12,568 nt of DNA from JAFAXD01 sp035472475 (GTDB taxonomy: Bacteria; Pseudomonadota; Alphaproteobacteria; Rhizobiales; Xanthobacteraceae), in the NCBI GenBank assembly GCA_035472475.1, contig DATIPA010000011.1, positions 1-12,568 on the forward strand. Direction: 5' to 3'. The position numbers were made by a program, and so were the translations under genes. The number at the start of each line of letters is the position of its first letter. Position 1 is the stretch's first letter. Of this stretch, positions 5,872-12,568 are shown piece by piece. The notes under the pieces are model-generated. The model made no database searches. It had not been told where the DNA came from and saw only the letters and a program-made list of their open reading frames with translations.

Positions 5872-7443
5872 ATGCACGGCTATCTCACCCAGGGGCTGCG
5901 GCGCGCGGTGCAGATCAGCCGCGGCGGCGTGGCCACGATCTACGGCGAACGCACGCGGTCCTGGGGCGATATCTTCGAGCGCGTTATGCGCTTTGCCGGC
6001 GCCCTGCGCGCGATCGGGTTGAGCGCGGGCGGCCGCGTCGCGATTCTCGCGCTCAACAGCGACGATTACCTCGAACCGCATTATGCAATTCCCTGGGCCG
6101 GCGGCGCGCTCGTGCCGATCAACACCCGGCTCGCGGCCGCCGAAGTGCGTTACATTCTCGACGACGCGACACCCGAAGTTGTCATCTGCGACGACGCCTG
6201 CCTGCCGCTGCTGGCGCAGGGCGTGCCGGCGATGAAGGCCAAGGTTCATCTCGGTGCAACGCCGCCGGCCGGCTGGCAAAGCTATGAAGCGCTGATCGCG
6301 CAGGCGGCGCCGGCACAGGACGCGGAGCGGCGCGACGACGACCTCGCCGGCATCTTCTACACCGGCGGCAGCACCGGCAAAGCCAAGGGCGTCATGCTCA
6401 GCCACGACAATCTGATCAGCAATGCCATGAACGCGATCGCGCTCGTCGGCTACGACCGCACCTCGCGTTATCTGCACGCCGCCCCGATGTTCCATCTCGC
6501 CGACGGCATGGCGACCTTCGCCATGACCATGGTGGGCGGCACCCACGTGATGATCCCGAAGTTCGACGCGCAGGCGTGTCTCGACGCGCTGGCACGCCAC
6601 CGGGTCACCAACGTCACCCTGGTGCCGGCGATGATCGCCATGATGGTCAGTCACCCCGACGCCGCGAAATTCGATCTGAGCGCCTTGCGGCAAATCCAGT
6701 TCGGCGCCTCCCCGATGCAGGACGCGACATTGCGGCGCGCGGTCGAGCTCTGGCCCGACGTGCTGTTTCTGCACGGCTGGGGGATGACCGAACTCGCGCC
6801 GATCGGATCCGCGTTGCCGTTCGATCTGCGGGTTCCAGCTATCGCGGGCGCACGCATGCGTTCCTGCGGCCACGGCATCCTCAATTGCGAGGTGAAGATC
6901 GTCGATGGCGAGGGGCGCGAGCTGCCGCGCGGCAGCGTCGGCGAGCTGGTCATCCGCGGCCCCAATGTAATGATGGGCTACTGGGGGAAGCCCGCCGAAA
7001 CCGCGGCCGCGCTGCGCGACGGGTGGCTGCACACCGGCGATGCGGCCGCGATGGACGAAGACGGCTTCATCACCATCGTCGACCGGCTCACGGACATGAT
7101 CATCTCGGGCGGCGAGAACATCTATTCGACCGAAGTCGAGAACGCGATCGCGGCATTCCCCGGTGTCGGCGAGGTCGCGGTGATCGGCATTCCGGACGCG
7201 CGCTGGGGCGAGGCCGTGCACGCGATCGTGGTGGCGCGCGCCAACGCCAAGCTTGATCCCGAGGCGATCCGCACGCACTGCCGGACTTTGATTGCCGGCT
7301 ACAAGGTGCCGCGCTCGATCGAGATCAGAACAACGCCGCTGCCGCTCTCCGGCAGCGGCAAGGTTCACAAGCCGACGCTGCGAGATGAGTACCGCTCGGC
7401 TCGAACTCAACCGGTGCACCAGGTACCAACGCCGGGAGCCTGA
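5872..7443 (+). CDS. Acyl-CoA synthetase / AMP-dependent acid-CoA ligase
   Basis: This 523-aa protein is a full-length member of the ANL adenylating superfamily, which activates a carboxylic acid with ATP and then forms the CoA thioester. The core motifs are present: the phosphate loop FYTGGSTGKAKG (162-173), HGWGMTE (301-307), RGPNVMMGYWGKP (362-373), GWLHTGD (384-390), DRLTDMIISGGENIYSTEVE (404-423), and the C-terminal SGSGKVHK, whose K497 is the expected adenylation lysine. It overlaps nothing and begins 4 nt after the MDR gene. The family covers medium- and long-chain fatty acids as well as aryl and cinnamic-type acids. Beside a ring-cleavage dioxygenase an aromatic or phenylpropanoid acid is attractive, but the sequence does not settle it. 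Confidence 0.92.
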   Translation: MHGYLTQGLRRAVQISRGGVATIYGERTRSWGDIFERVMRFAGALRAIGLSAGGRVAILALNSDDYLEPHYAIPWAGGALVPINTRLAAAEVRYILDDATPEVVICDDACLPLLAQGVPAMKAKVHLGATPPAGWQSYEALIAQAAPAQDAERRDDDLAGIFYTGGSTGKAKGVMLSHDNLISNAMNAIALVGYDRTSRYLHAAPMFHLADGMATFAMTMVGGTHVMIPKFDAQACLDALARHRVTNVTLVPAMIAMMVSHPDAAKFDLSALRQIQFGASPMQDATLRRAVELWPDVLFLHGWGMTELAPIGSALPFDLRVPAIAGARMRSCGHGILNCEVKIVDGEGRELPRGSVGELVIRGPNVMMGYWGKPAETAAALRDGWLHTGDAAAMDEDGFITIVDRLTDMIISGGENIYSTEVENAIAAFPGVGEVAVIGIPDARWGEAVHAIVVARANAKLDPEAIRTHCRTLIAGYKVPRSIEIRTTPLPLSGSGKVHKPTLRDEYRSARTQPVHQVPTPGA

Positions 7444-7620
7444 GCGTCCGCGACAAAAAGCCCGTGCATAAGCACCCGAATCTCTGGCTTAAATTTATAA
7501 GTAATATCAGATCGCTACGTCGTTCTGATGCGAGATTGATCTAACCGATCACATTTTCGTTCAGGCTCGGTTCATCGGTCGGGCGCTACCCCTTGGCGCC
7601 TAGGGAAACGCCGGACTCCA
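7444..7620. other. AT-richer intergenic stretch after the acyl-CoA synthetase
   Basis: These 177 nt hold no supported gene. They include the AT-rich section around 7488-7510, an imperfect inverted repeat at 7506-7529 (ATCAGA and TCTGAT arms), a small GTGC-ATAA-GCAC hairpin at 7464-7475 without a T-run, and a GGCGC/GCGCC stem at 7582-7600. None makes a convincing terminator or promoter on its own. Confidence 0.4.
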
Positions 7621-7785
7621 ATGCTCACAAAATCCAAATCTCTCCGCCGGGATTATCCGGCGATGTTCGGTCTCGTGGTGATCTTGCTCGGTATCTTCGT
7701 CATCGGCGGTATTGCGTATACCTATACGACCCGGCCGGCCAAGTTGTTGGATGAGGCCGTTCACGTGCTGCAAGATCACGGCTGA
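7621..7785 (+). CDS. Putative 54-aa single-pass membrane protein
   Basis: An open frame of 54 codons plus TGA starts at ATG 7621. It has a basic N-terminus (KSKSLRRDYP), one strongly hydrophobic segment at about residues 15-32 (MFGLVVILLGIFVIGGIA), and a short polar C-terminal tail (RPAKLLDEAVHVLQDHG). The ordered basic / hydrophobic / polar pattern looks like a real small membrane protein with its N-terminus inside. Against it, there is no clear ribosome site just before the ATG (an AGGGAAA lies about 17 nt upstream). I do not recognise the family. It stands between two operons, 50 nt before the next small ORF. Confidence 0.5.
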   Translation: MLTKSKSLRRDYPAMFGLVVILLGIFVIGGIAYTYTTRPAKLLDEAVHVLQDHG

Positions 7786-7835
7786 CCTTTAGAGAACCGA
7801 ACGTACGCGCGCCGCATCGGGTGTAAGATGGCCCG

Positions 7836-8039
7836 ATGGCAACGGGCCGCCACCCTCCCCGGACCCTCAGCCGCACCGCACTTGCCCTTGCGGCCGCATT
7901 TGCCGTGACCCTTCAGATCGTCACCGCCTGCACCAGTAACACGGAGCGCTTGCGAGGCCGCACGCCCGATCAAGTGAAACAGGCCTGCGACCCGCAGCAG
8001 CGTACCGGGGAGGAATGCGCGCGGGAGTTGGATAGATAA
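7836..8039 (+). CDS. Putative small exported lipoprotein (67 aa)
   Basis: This short ORF has the shape of a lipoprotein. It has a basic start (MATGRHPPRTLSR), a hydrophobic stretch (ALALAAAFAVTLQIV), then VTAC with Cys32 as a possible lipidation site. A small charged mature part follows (TERLRGRTPDQVKQACDP, with Cys42 and Cys60-equivalent positions available). The ribosome site is weak. It is followed by two hairpin terminators starting 80 nt after the stop, consistent with a transcription unit ending there. I do not recognise the family; a chance ORF is possible. Confidence 0.42.
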   Translation: MATGRHPPRTLSRTALALAAAFAVTLQIVTACTSNTERLRGRTPDQVKQACDPQQRTGEECARELDR

Positions 8040-8118
8040 ACGGCCGCCGATCAAACCAACACCGCCCCTGTGATCCAGATCATTCCTGCACCCCTCGACC
8101 GCGGGTACGCTTTTGACG

Positions 8119-8141
8119 CGGGTCCGCGCAGGACCCGTTTT
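8119..8141 (+). terminator. Rho-independent terminator, first of two in tandem
   Basis: A perfect 7-bp stem, CGGGTCC (8119-8125) and GGACCCG (8131-8137), has a 5-nt loop (GCGCA) and is followed by TTTT. It would end transcripts coming from the small ORFs at 7621-8039 before the amidohydrolase promoter. Confidence 0.75.
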
Positions 8142-8153
8142 CCTCTCAGACTT

Positions 8154-8183
8154 GGCCCCGTCAACCTTGGGCGGGGCCCTTTT
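8154..8183 (+). terminator. Rho-independent terminator, second of two in tandem
   Basis: A perfect 7-bp stem, GGCCCCG (8154-8160) and CGGGGCC (8172-8178), has an 11-nt loop and is followed by CTTTT. It lies 12 nt after the first hairpin. Together they insulate the amidohydrolase promoter from upstream reading. A short RNA ending here cannot be excluded. Confidence 0.72.
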
Positions 8184-8257
8184 GTGCGCACGCGCCGACG
8201 CGAATCGCTGACGTTGAAGCCATGTCGTCCGCGCGGATCAGTGCCGGTCAGGTTGCA

Positions 8258-8286
8258 TTGACCCAGCCTGCGCGCGTCCCTAGAAT
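8258..8286 (+). promoter_or_regulatory. Putative sigma70-like promoter of the amidohydrolase operon
   Basis: TTGACC (8258-8263) and TAGAAT (8281-8286) are separated by 17 nt; each box differs from consensus by one base. The predicted start is near 8293, with a leader of about 57 nt to the ATG at 8350. It sits right after the tandem terminators, which fits the start of a new transcription unit. Confidence 0.6.
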
Positions 8287-8349
8287 CGCGACACTCGGCC
8301 GCCAATTCCTTATTGTTTCAAGCGCGCGGGCCGCACACGGCAGGAAACC

Positions 8350-9390
8350 ATGCACATCATCGATTCGCATTTCCATTGGTGGCCGCGCTCGGTGTTCGAG
8401 AAACTGTGCACGCGCAAGGATTATCCGCGCGCTGCAGTGAATACCAACGGCGGCTATGACTACTGGCGGCGCGCGGGCGCCGGCGCACATCTCAACAGCT
8501 GGGCCGACTGGTTCGACCTCGACGAGCAGTTCGCGCATATGGATGGGCTCGGCCACCGGGTCGATGTCGTGTGCTCGATCGGTCCGTTCTCCGTTGCGTT
8601 CTCCGACATGCCGGCGAGCGAAGGCCGCGACTACGCGCTGATGTGGAACGAGGAGATGGCGGGTGCGCAGCGCAAGTATCCGGGCCGGCTCTGGGCCAGC
8701 GCGGCGGTGCCGCTGCAGGACACCAAAATCGCGATCGACGTGCTCGACCACGCGGTCAACAAGCTCGGTCTCATGGGCGCCAATCTGCCTGGCAGCGTCG
8801 GCAGCGATCCGCGCATCGACGCCGAACGGCTGGAGCCTTTCTACGCGCGCGTCGAGGAGCTCGGCGTTCCGCTGTTCCTGCATCCGACCGACGCGGTGTT
8901 TCAGGACATGCTCGAGGGCTACGACGGCGCGCTGTTTTTGAGCCTCGGCCGCGTGATCGAAGTCAGCGTCGCGGCCGCGCGGCTGGTTCTGTCGGGGCTG
9001 ATGGCGCGCCATCCGAAACTTAAGGTCGTGCTCTCGCACACCGGCGGCGCCCTGCCCTATCAGTCCGGCCGCATGGACAAGAACACCAAGGCCGCCAAGC
9101 TGCCGAAGCCGGCCTCGACCTACATGAAGCGCATGTACACCGACACAGTCTCTCCGCACTCGGCCGGCATGAAGTTCGCGATCGAGTATTACGGCATCGA
9201 CAACGTCATGTACGGCACCGACTACCCGTGCTGGGATCCGGCGACCTGTCTCCGGCTGATCGAGGAGATCGGATTGTCGCCCGCCGACCGGCAGAAACTG
9301 TTCTACGACAACGCCCGGCGCATCCTCGGCCTGCGCGATCCAGGCCAGGTCAAGGGAGCCGAGGCGGCGCGCGCACCCGCACTCGCCTGA
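8350..9390 (+). CDS. ACMSD-like amidohydrolase (Amidohydro_2 family), probable decarboxylase or hydrolase
   Basis: This 346-aa TIM-barrel metalloenzyme has the metal ligands of the ACMSD / gamma-resorcylate decarboxylase group: H7 and H9 in DSHFHW, H178 in FLHPTD, H230 in LSHTGG, and D291 in YGTDYP. These fall very close to the spacing known for ACMSD. Such enzymes decarboxylate or hydrate ring-derived or aromatic acids (ACMSD, 5-carboxyvanillate decarboxylase LigW, 4-oxalomesaconate hydratase LigJ). The histidine pattern fits the decarboxylase side better than LigJ, but that is inference. The start at 8350 is preceded by AGGAAA. It heads a plus-strand unit with the aminotransferase 12 nt downstream. 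No signal peptide is seen; it should be cytoplasmic. It could act on the product of the ring-opening operon, but the distance and separate promoter make that uncertain. Confidence 0.88.
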   Translation: MHIIDSHFHWWPRSVFEKLCTRKDYPRAAVNTNGGYDYWRRAGAGAHLNSWADWFDLDEQFAHMDGLGHRVDVVCSIGPFSVAFSDMPASEGRDYALMWNEEMAGAQRKYPGRLWASAAVPLQDTKIAIDVLDHAVNKLGLMGANLPGSVGSDPRIDAERLEPFYARVEELGVPLFLHPTDAVFQDMLEGYDGALFLSLGRVIEVSVAAARLVLSGLMARHPKLKVVLSHTGGALPYQSGRMDKNTKAAKLPKPASTYMKRMYTDTVSPHSAGMKFAIEYYGIDNVMYGTDYPCWDPATCLRLIEEIGLSPADRQKLFYDNARRILGLRDPGQVKGAEAARAPALA

Positions 9391-9402
9391 CACAGGCGGA
9401 GC

Positions 9403-10644
9403 ATGGCCTCGGTGGCCTTCGACTTTGCCCCCGTGCTGGCTCCCGGACTGCCGGCGGCAGCGACAAAGTGGACCGGCTTTCCAAAATACAACTTCATCGG
9501 CGGACATAACGACGCCGACCAGGTTCCGGTCGATGCGCTGATGGCGGCCGCCGAGGCGGTGCTTAAGCGCGAAGGCGCGACGCTTGCGACCTACGGCCTC
9601 AACAGCGGGCCGCTCGGCTATCGTCCGCTGCGCGACTTCCTGGTGGCAAAGCTCAAGCGCGACGCCGGCATCAGCTGCAGCGCCGACGAGATCCTGATCA
9701 CCTCCGGCTCCCTGCAGGCGATCGATCTCGTCAACGGCATCCTGCTGGCGCGCGGCGACACCGTCCTGATCGAAGAGGCGACCTACGGCGGCGTGCTCAG
9801 CAGGTTCGCGCGGCTCGGCGTCAACGCAGCCGGCCTCCCGCTCGATCACGAGGGCCTGCGGCTCGACGCCCTCGAGGCGGCGCTCGAGAGCCAGGAGCGC
9901 CGCGGCATCCGCCCGAAATACATCTACACGATCCCGACGGTGCAGAACCCGACCGGCACCATCATGGGCGAGCCGCGCCGTCGCATGCTCCTGCAGCTCG
10001 CCCAGCGCTACGGCGTGCCGGTGTTCGAGGATGATTGCTACGCCGACCTGATCTGGGACGGCCGCCGCCCGCCCGCGCTCTACGCCATGAGCGACCGCGG
10101 CGGCGTCATCCACATCGGCTCGTTCTCCAAGTCGGTCGCACCGGCGCTGCGCGTCGGCTACATCGTCGCCGGCTGGGACGTGCTTTCACGCATGCTCGCG
10201 CTCAAGACCGACGCCGGCTCCGGCGCACTCGAGCAGATGGTGCTGGCCGAATACTGCGTCCGCCATTTCCACGACCACGTCCCCAAGCTGACCCGGGCGC
10301 TGCGGACGAAACTCGAAGTGCTGATGGACGCGCTCTCCGAGCATTTCGGAACGGCGGCTGAGTTTGACGATCCCAAGGGCGGCATCTTCCTGTGGGTGAA
10401 GCTGCCGGACGTGGTCGACACCCAAAGGCTTGCCCAGGCCGCGCTTGCCGCCGGCGTCGCCATCAATCCGGGGCCGGAGTGGTCGGCTGATGCGGCCTAT
10501 GGCAAGAGCCGGCTGCGGCTTTGCTTTGCGCACCCGTCGCCGGAAACGCTGCGCCAGGGCGTCGCTGCGCTCGCGGAGGTCTGCCGCCGCGAATTCGGCG
10601 TGCCGACAAGAAGCGCCAACGTGGAGCGCCGCGCAATGACGTAA
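9403..10644 (+). CDS. PLP-dependent class I/II aminotransferase (2-aminoadipate/MocR-catalytic-domain-like)
   Basis: This 413-aa fold-type I aminotransferase is without the GntR-type DNA-binding domain of MocR regulators, so it is likely a plain enzyme. Landmarks are TYGLNSGPLGYRPLRDFL near 63-80 (the 'Y..P.G...LR' start typical of the 2-aminoadipate aminotransferase group), TSGSLQAIDLV near 100-110, the PTVQNPTG segment with N182 (178-185), FEDDCY with D210/D211 and Y213 (208-213), and the Schiff-base lysine K243 in SFSKSVAPALRVGY. A GGCGGAG ribosome site precedes the ATG. It begins 12 nt after the amidohydrolase stop, so the two are co-transcribed. The amino donor and acceptor cannot be read; a link to a keto acid made by the amidohydrolase is a guess. 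Confidence 0.9.
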   Translation: MASVAFDFAPVLAPGLPAAATKWTGFPKYNFIGGHNDADQVPVDALMAAAEAVLKREGATLATYGLNSGPLGYRPLRDFLVAKLKRDAGISCSADEILITSGSLQAIDLVNGILLARGDTVLIEEATYGGVLSRFARLGVNAAGLPLDHEGLRLDALEAALESQERRGIRPKYIYTIPTVQNPTGTIMGEPRRRMLLQLAQRYGVPVFEDDCYADLIWDGRRPPALYAMSDRGGVIHIGSFSKSVAPALRVGYIVAGWDVLSRMLALKTDAGSGALEQMVLAEYCVRHFHDHVPKLTRALRTKLEVLMDALSEHFGTAAEFDDPKGGIFLWVKLPDVVDTQRLAQAALAAGVAINPGPEWSADAAYGKSRLRLCFAHPSPETLRQGVAALAEVCRREFGVPTRSANVERRAMT

Positions 10645-10686
10645 CCTACGAACCAACAACAGCAATGAAAAAGGGAGGACGTTGCA

Positions 10687-11862
10687 ATGCCACACCAGCA
10701 TCACATCTGGCCGTCTCTGTGTGCGGCCGCCGTGCTTGCACTGACAAGCTTCAATCTCGCCCATGCGGCCCCGTTCATGATTGTCGGCAACGACGAGAAG
10801 TTGCTGTTCGACGGCGACGGCAAGCCGCTGCTGTCAGCTCCCGGCAAGGATTCGGTCGTTATCCTCGATCTGGTCGATCCGGAAAATCCCAAAACCGTCG
10901 CCAACCTGCCGCTCAAAAACTCGATCATCGGACCGCCCGTCAACGTTGCGATCGATCCGACCAATTCAATTGCGCTGGTCGCCGATTCGGTCGACGTCGC
11001 CAAGGACGGCGACACGCTCAAGATCGTGCCCGACAACAAGATCTACGTGATCGATCTCAAAGCCAATCCGCCCAAGCTGGCGAACACCGTCACGGTCGGC
11101 AAGCAGCCGTCGGGATTGAGCTTCAGTCCGGCCGGCGATCTCGCGCTCGTTGCCAATCGCGTCGACAAATCGATTGGCGTCCTCGCCGTGAAGGGGACCG
11201 ACGTCAAGCTAATCGATACGATCGACATGGGCGACATTGTCTCGCACGTTGTCTTTACGCCGGACGGTAAGCACGCGCTCGCCACCAAGTTCAACGGCCA
11301 CAAAGTCTCCCTGCTCGACGTGAACGGCGACAAGGTCACTTACAGCAAGGTCGACCTGCCGACCGGTCAGTGGCCCTACAACGTGGCCGTGGCGCCGAGC
11401 GGCAAAATCGCGCTGACCTCAGATAACGGCAACGCCGGCCAGTCAGACGGCAGCATTGATACTGTCAGTGTGGTCGATCTCGAAGCAAATCCGCCTCGTA
11501 TCATCGACCGTGTAGTGGTCGGCGATTCGCCGGAAGGGCTCGCCATTTCTCCCAAAGGAGACGTCGCAGTCGCCGTACTCATCGGCGGCTCCGAGAAGAA
11601 GAACGCCTATTACTATCATCGCAATGGCGCGGTCGCGGTGCTGCGCATCGACGGCAACAAGGTCACCAAGGTCGGCGAAGTCGAGGTCGGCGGGGTCCCG
11701 GAAGGCGCCGCGTTCACGCCGGATGGAAAATATCTGCTGATCGGCAACTTTCTCGATCAGGACGTCTCCATCCTGAAGGTCGACGGCTCGACCGTCACCG
11801 ACACCGGCAAGCGCTTCAAGCTCCCGGGTCACCCGGCATCAGTCGGGATGAGCAAGCAATAG
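10687..11862 (+). CDS. Exported YncE-like beta-propeller protein
   Basis: This 391-aa protein has a clear signal peptide (ending NLAHA|AP near residue 27), so it is periplasmic or secreted. The mature part is made of repeated blades with the pattern P.G..FSP.GDLALVAN...S..V: PSGLSFSPAGDLALVAN, FTPDGKHALATK, VAPSGKIALTSD, EGLAISPKGDVAVAV, EGAAFTPDGKYLLIGN and an earlier NVAIDPTNSIALVAD. This is a YncE / lactonase-type propeller of about six or seven blades. A strong ribosome site, GGGAGG, lies at 10673-10678. It follows the aminotransferase after 42 nt without a terminator and probably belongs to the same unit. The role is unknown; no catalytic residues can be named. Hairpin 11873-11912 with a T-run ends the transcript. 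Confidence 0.85.
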   Translation: MPHQHHIWPSLCAAAVLALTSFNLAHAAPFMIVGNDEKLLFDGDGKPLLSAPGKDSVVILDLVDPENPKTVANLPLKNSIIGPPVNVAIDPTNSIALVADSVDVAKDGDTLKIVPDNKIYVIDLKANPPKLANTVTVGKQPSGLSFSPAGDLALVANRVDKSIGVLAVKGTDVKLIDTIDMGDIVSHVVFTPDGKHALATKFNGHKVSLLDVNGDKVTYSKVDLPTGQWPYNVAVAPSGKIALTSDNGNAGQSDGSIDTVSVVDLEANPPRIIDRVVVGDSPEGLAISPKGDVAVAVLIGGSEKKNAYYYHRNGAVAVLRIDGNKVTKVGEVEVGGVPEGAAFTPDGKYLLIGNFLDQDVSILKVDGSTVTDTGKRFKLPGHPASVGMSKQ

Positions 11863-11872
11863 GCGGCGCGCT

Positions 11873-11912
11873 CTAGAGCGGGATGATTTTTTGAATCACT
11901 ATCCCGCTCTAG
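11873..11912 (+). terminator. Palindromic repeat element acting as terminator of the beta-propeller gene
   Basis: Perfect 12-bp arms CTAGAGCGGGAT (11873-11884) and ATCCCGCTCTAG (11901-11912) enclose a 16-nt loop with a secondary GATT/AATC stem, followed by CTTTTTG. The T-run suggests rho-independent termination for the plus-strand gene. The sequence style (TAGAGCGGGAT... hairpins) is common between genes in Bradyrhizobium-like genomes, so it is also a dispersed repeat. Confidence 0.7.
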
Positions 11913-11922
11913 CTTTTTGTTG

Positions 11923-11971
11923 GAGCATGATCCTCTCCGAAAACCGGAACCCGCTTTTCGGGATCATGCTC
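11923..11971. repeat. Second palindromic intergenic repeat (GAGCATGATCC type)
   Basis: Perfect 11-bp arms GAGCATGATCC (11923-11933) and GGATCATGCTC (11961-11971) contain a further CCGAAAA/TTTTCGG pair (11937-11943 and 11955-11961). This is the widespread 'GAGCATGATC' palindrome of Bradyrhizobiaceae intergenic DNA, recognised from general knowledge. It touches the stop codon of the convergent transporter gene. Confidence 0.8.
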
Positions 11972-12568
11972 TAGGGCCAGTGCCAGGCCGGGAACGCCGA
12001 CCACGCCGGCGGCAGCGGCAAGACCTCCGTGCTCGCGGTGAGCGCGATCACGCCGAGGAACGACACCGCCGTCGCCCAGATCACGTCCGGGCCGAACACC
12101 TCATGCTCGGGATTGAGCAGGCGCGACAGGTAGATGCGAAAGACGTTGGCGAGCGCGATGATCGGAGCGGTCAGGGTCACCGGTGCGACCGCGACCGCCA
12201 TGTAGGCAAAAATCTGCGACAGGTAGACCAAAATGCCCGACGTCACGAACCATTTGGCCGCTTTCGGGCTCACCGTGCGCACCTCCCGCCAGTGACCGGG
12301 CAGCAGCAAGAGCGCGAGCATCACCGCCGTGGCGGCGGCCGACGCAATTACGCCGCCGGCGAGGCTCGCCGCCAGGCCCTGACCGGCGACCGCATAGCGC
12401 ACAAGTACCGGGCTTGCACCGTAGCAGATCGAACCCAGGAACGCGAACGCGTAGCCCTCGGCGAGGCGCGGCGTGAAGGCGGATTGCTCGGACGCCGCGG
12501 AGCCGTTGCTCCGATCGCGCGACACCAACGCCGGACCGACGAGAATCAGAACGATGCCCAGAATCCGC
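11971..12568 (-). CDS. EamA/DMT-family transporter, C-terminal half (partial, N-terminus off right edge)
   Basis: The reading frame is open to the right edge; reading starts mid-gene with RILGIVLILVGPALVSRDR, a membrane segment ending the first EamA repeat. A linker (SNGSAASEQSAFTP) follows, then the second five-helix repeat: AEGYAFAFLGSICYGASPVLVRYAV, a helix around AGGVIASAAATAVMLALLLL, SGILVYLSQIFAYMAVAVAP, VTLTAPIIALANVFRIYLSRL, and WATAVSFLGVIALTAS. EamA (drug/metabolite transporter) proteins export or import small metabolites. The TTG at 12528 is not a start; it lies inside the gene. The TAG stop at 11973-11971 shares a base with the right arm of the palindromic repeat, and the last residues PAWHWP may have been shaped by that repeat. 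The substrate is unknown. Confidence 0.85.
   Translation of the reverse strand, partial: RILGIVLILVGPALVSRDRSNGSAASEQSAFTPRLAEGYAFAFLGSICYGASPVLVRYAVAGQGLAASLAGGVIASAAATAVMLALLLLPGHWREVRTVSPKAAKWFVTSGILVYLSQIFAYMAVAVAPVTLTAPIIALANVFRIYLSRLLNPEHEVFGPDVIWATAVSFLGVIALTASTEVLPLPPAWSAFPAWHWP

Noticed and set aside
5824..7419. 531-codon minus-strand open frame
   Set aside because: It lies opposite the acyl-CoA synthetase, which carries every core motif; the antisense frame has no recognisable domain.
7464..7475. Hairpin after the acyl-CoA synthetase as a terminator
   Set aside because: The stem is only 4 bp and there is no T-run after it.
8248..10113. 621-codon minus-strand open frame
   Set aside because: It lies opposite the amidohydrolase and aminotransferase, which have full motifs and ribosome sites. 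The opposing frame is low-complexity (R/A/H-rich) and is the usual shadow of GC-rich codon bias.
12526..12528. TTG as the start of the EamA gene
   Set aside because: The frame stays open to the window edge and encodes a membrane helix upstream, so the gene is truncated by the window.

Overview
This window looks like a chromosomal piece of a high-GC alphaproteobacterium, most likely a Hyphomicrobiales member of the Bradyrhizobium / Rhodopseudomonas / Xanthobacteraceae type. The reasons are strong G/C third-position use, a porin-like outer-membrane barrel typical of that order, and two palindromic intergenic elements (around 11873-11971) of the kind scattered through Bradyrhizobium-like genomes. 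I see no transposase, integrase, tRNA, rRNA, CRISPR array or phage gene. Taxonomy is inferred from style, not from a search.

Layout. (1) 1-1077, minus strand: an outer-membrane beta-barrel protein that runs off the left edge and carries two tandem copies of the barrel domain. (2) 1225-4771, minus strand: a tight six-gene run, in transcription order three tandem DUF3237 genes, a DUF3891 gene, and the small (LigA-like) and large (LigB-like) subunits of a class III extradiol ring-cleavage dioxygenase. A sigma70-like promoter lies just upstream, at 4809-4838. (3) 4857-7443, plus strand, divergent from group 2: a zinc-free medium-chain NAD(P)H oxidoreductase and an acyl-CoA synthetase, 4 nt apart. 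(4) 7444-8349: a spacer with two small ORFs (a 54-aa single-membrane-segment protein and a 67-aa putative lipoprotein), two tandem hairpin terminators, and a good sigma70-like promoter at 8258-8286. (5) 8350-11862, plus strand: an ACMSD-like amidohydrolase, a PLP-dependent aminotransferase and an exported beta-propeller protein. (6) 11863-11973: two palindromic repeats between convergent genes. (7) 11971-12568, minus strand: the C-terminal half of an EamA-type membrane transporter that runs off the right edge.

How it may work together. Groups 2, 3 and 5 together look like an accessory catabolic locus for an aromatic or phenolic compound: CoA activation (acyl-CoA synthetase), reduction (MDR enzyme), extradiol ring opening (LigAB-like pair), and decarboxylation or hydrolysis (amidohydrolase). 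The usual protocatechuate 4,5-cleavage partners (LigC, LigI, LigJ, LigK) are not visible in the window. Instead the dioxygenase is packaged with three DUF3237 proteins and a DUF3891 protein of unknown function. That packaging is the most interesting signal here. The substrate cannot be read from the sequence, and no transcriptional regulator is present in the window.
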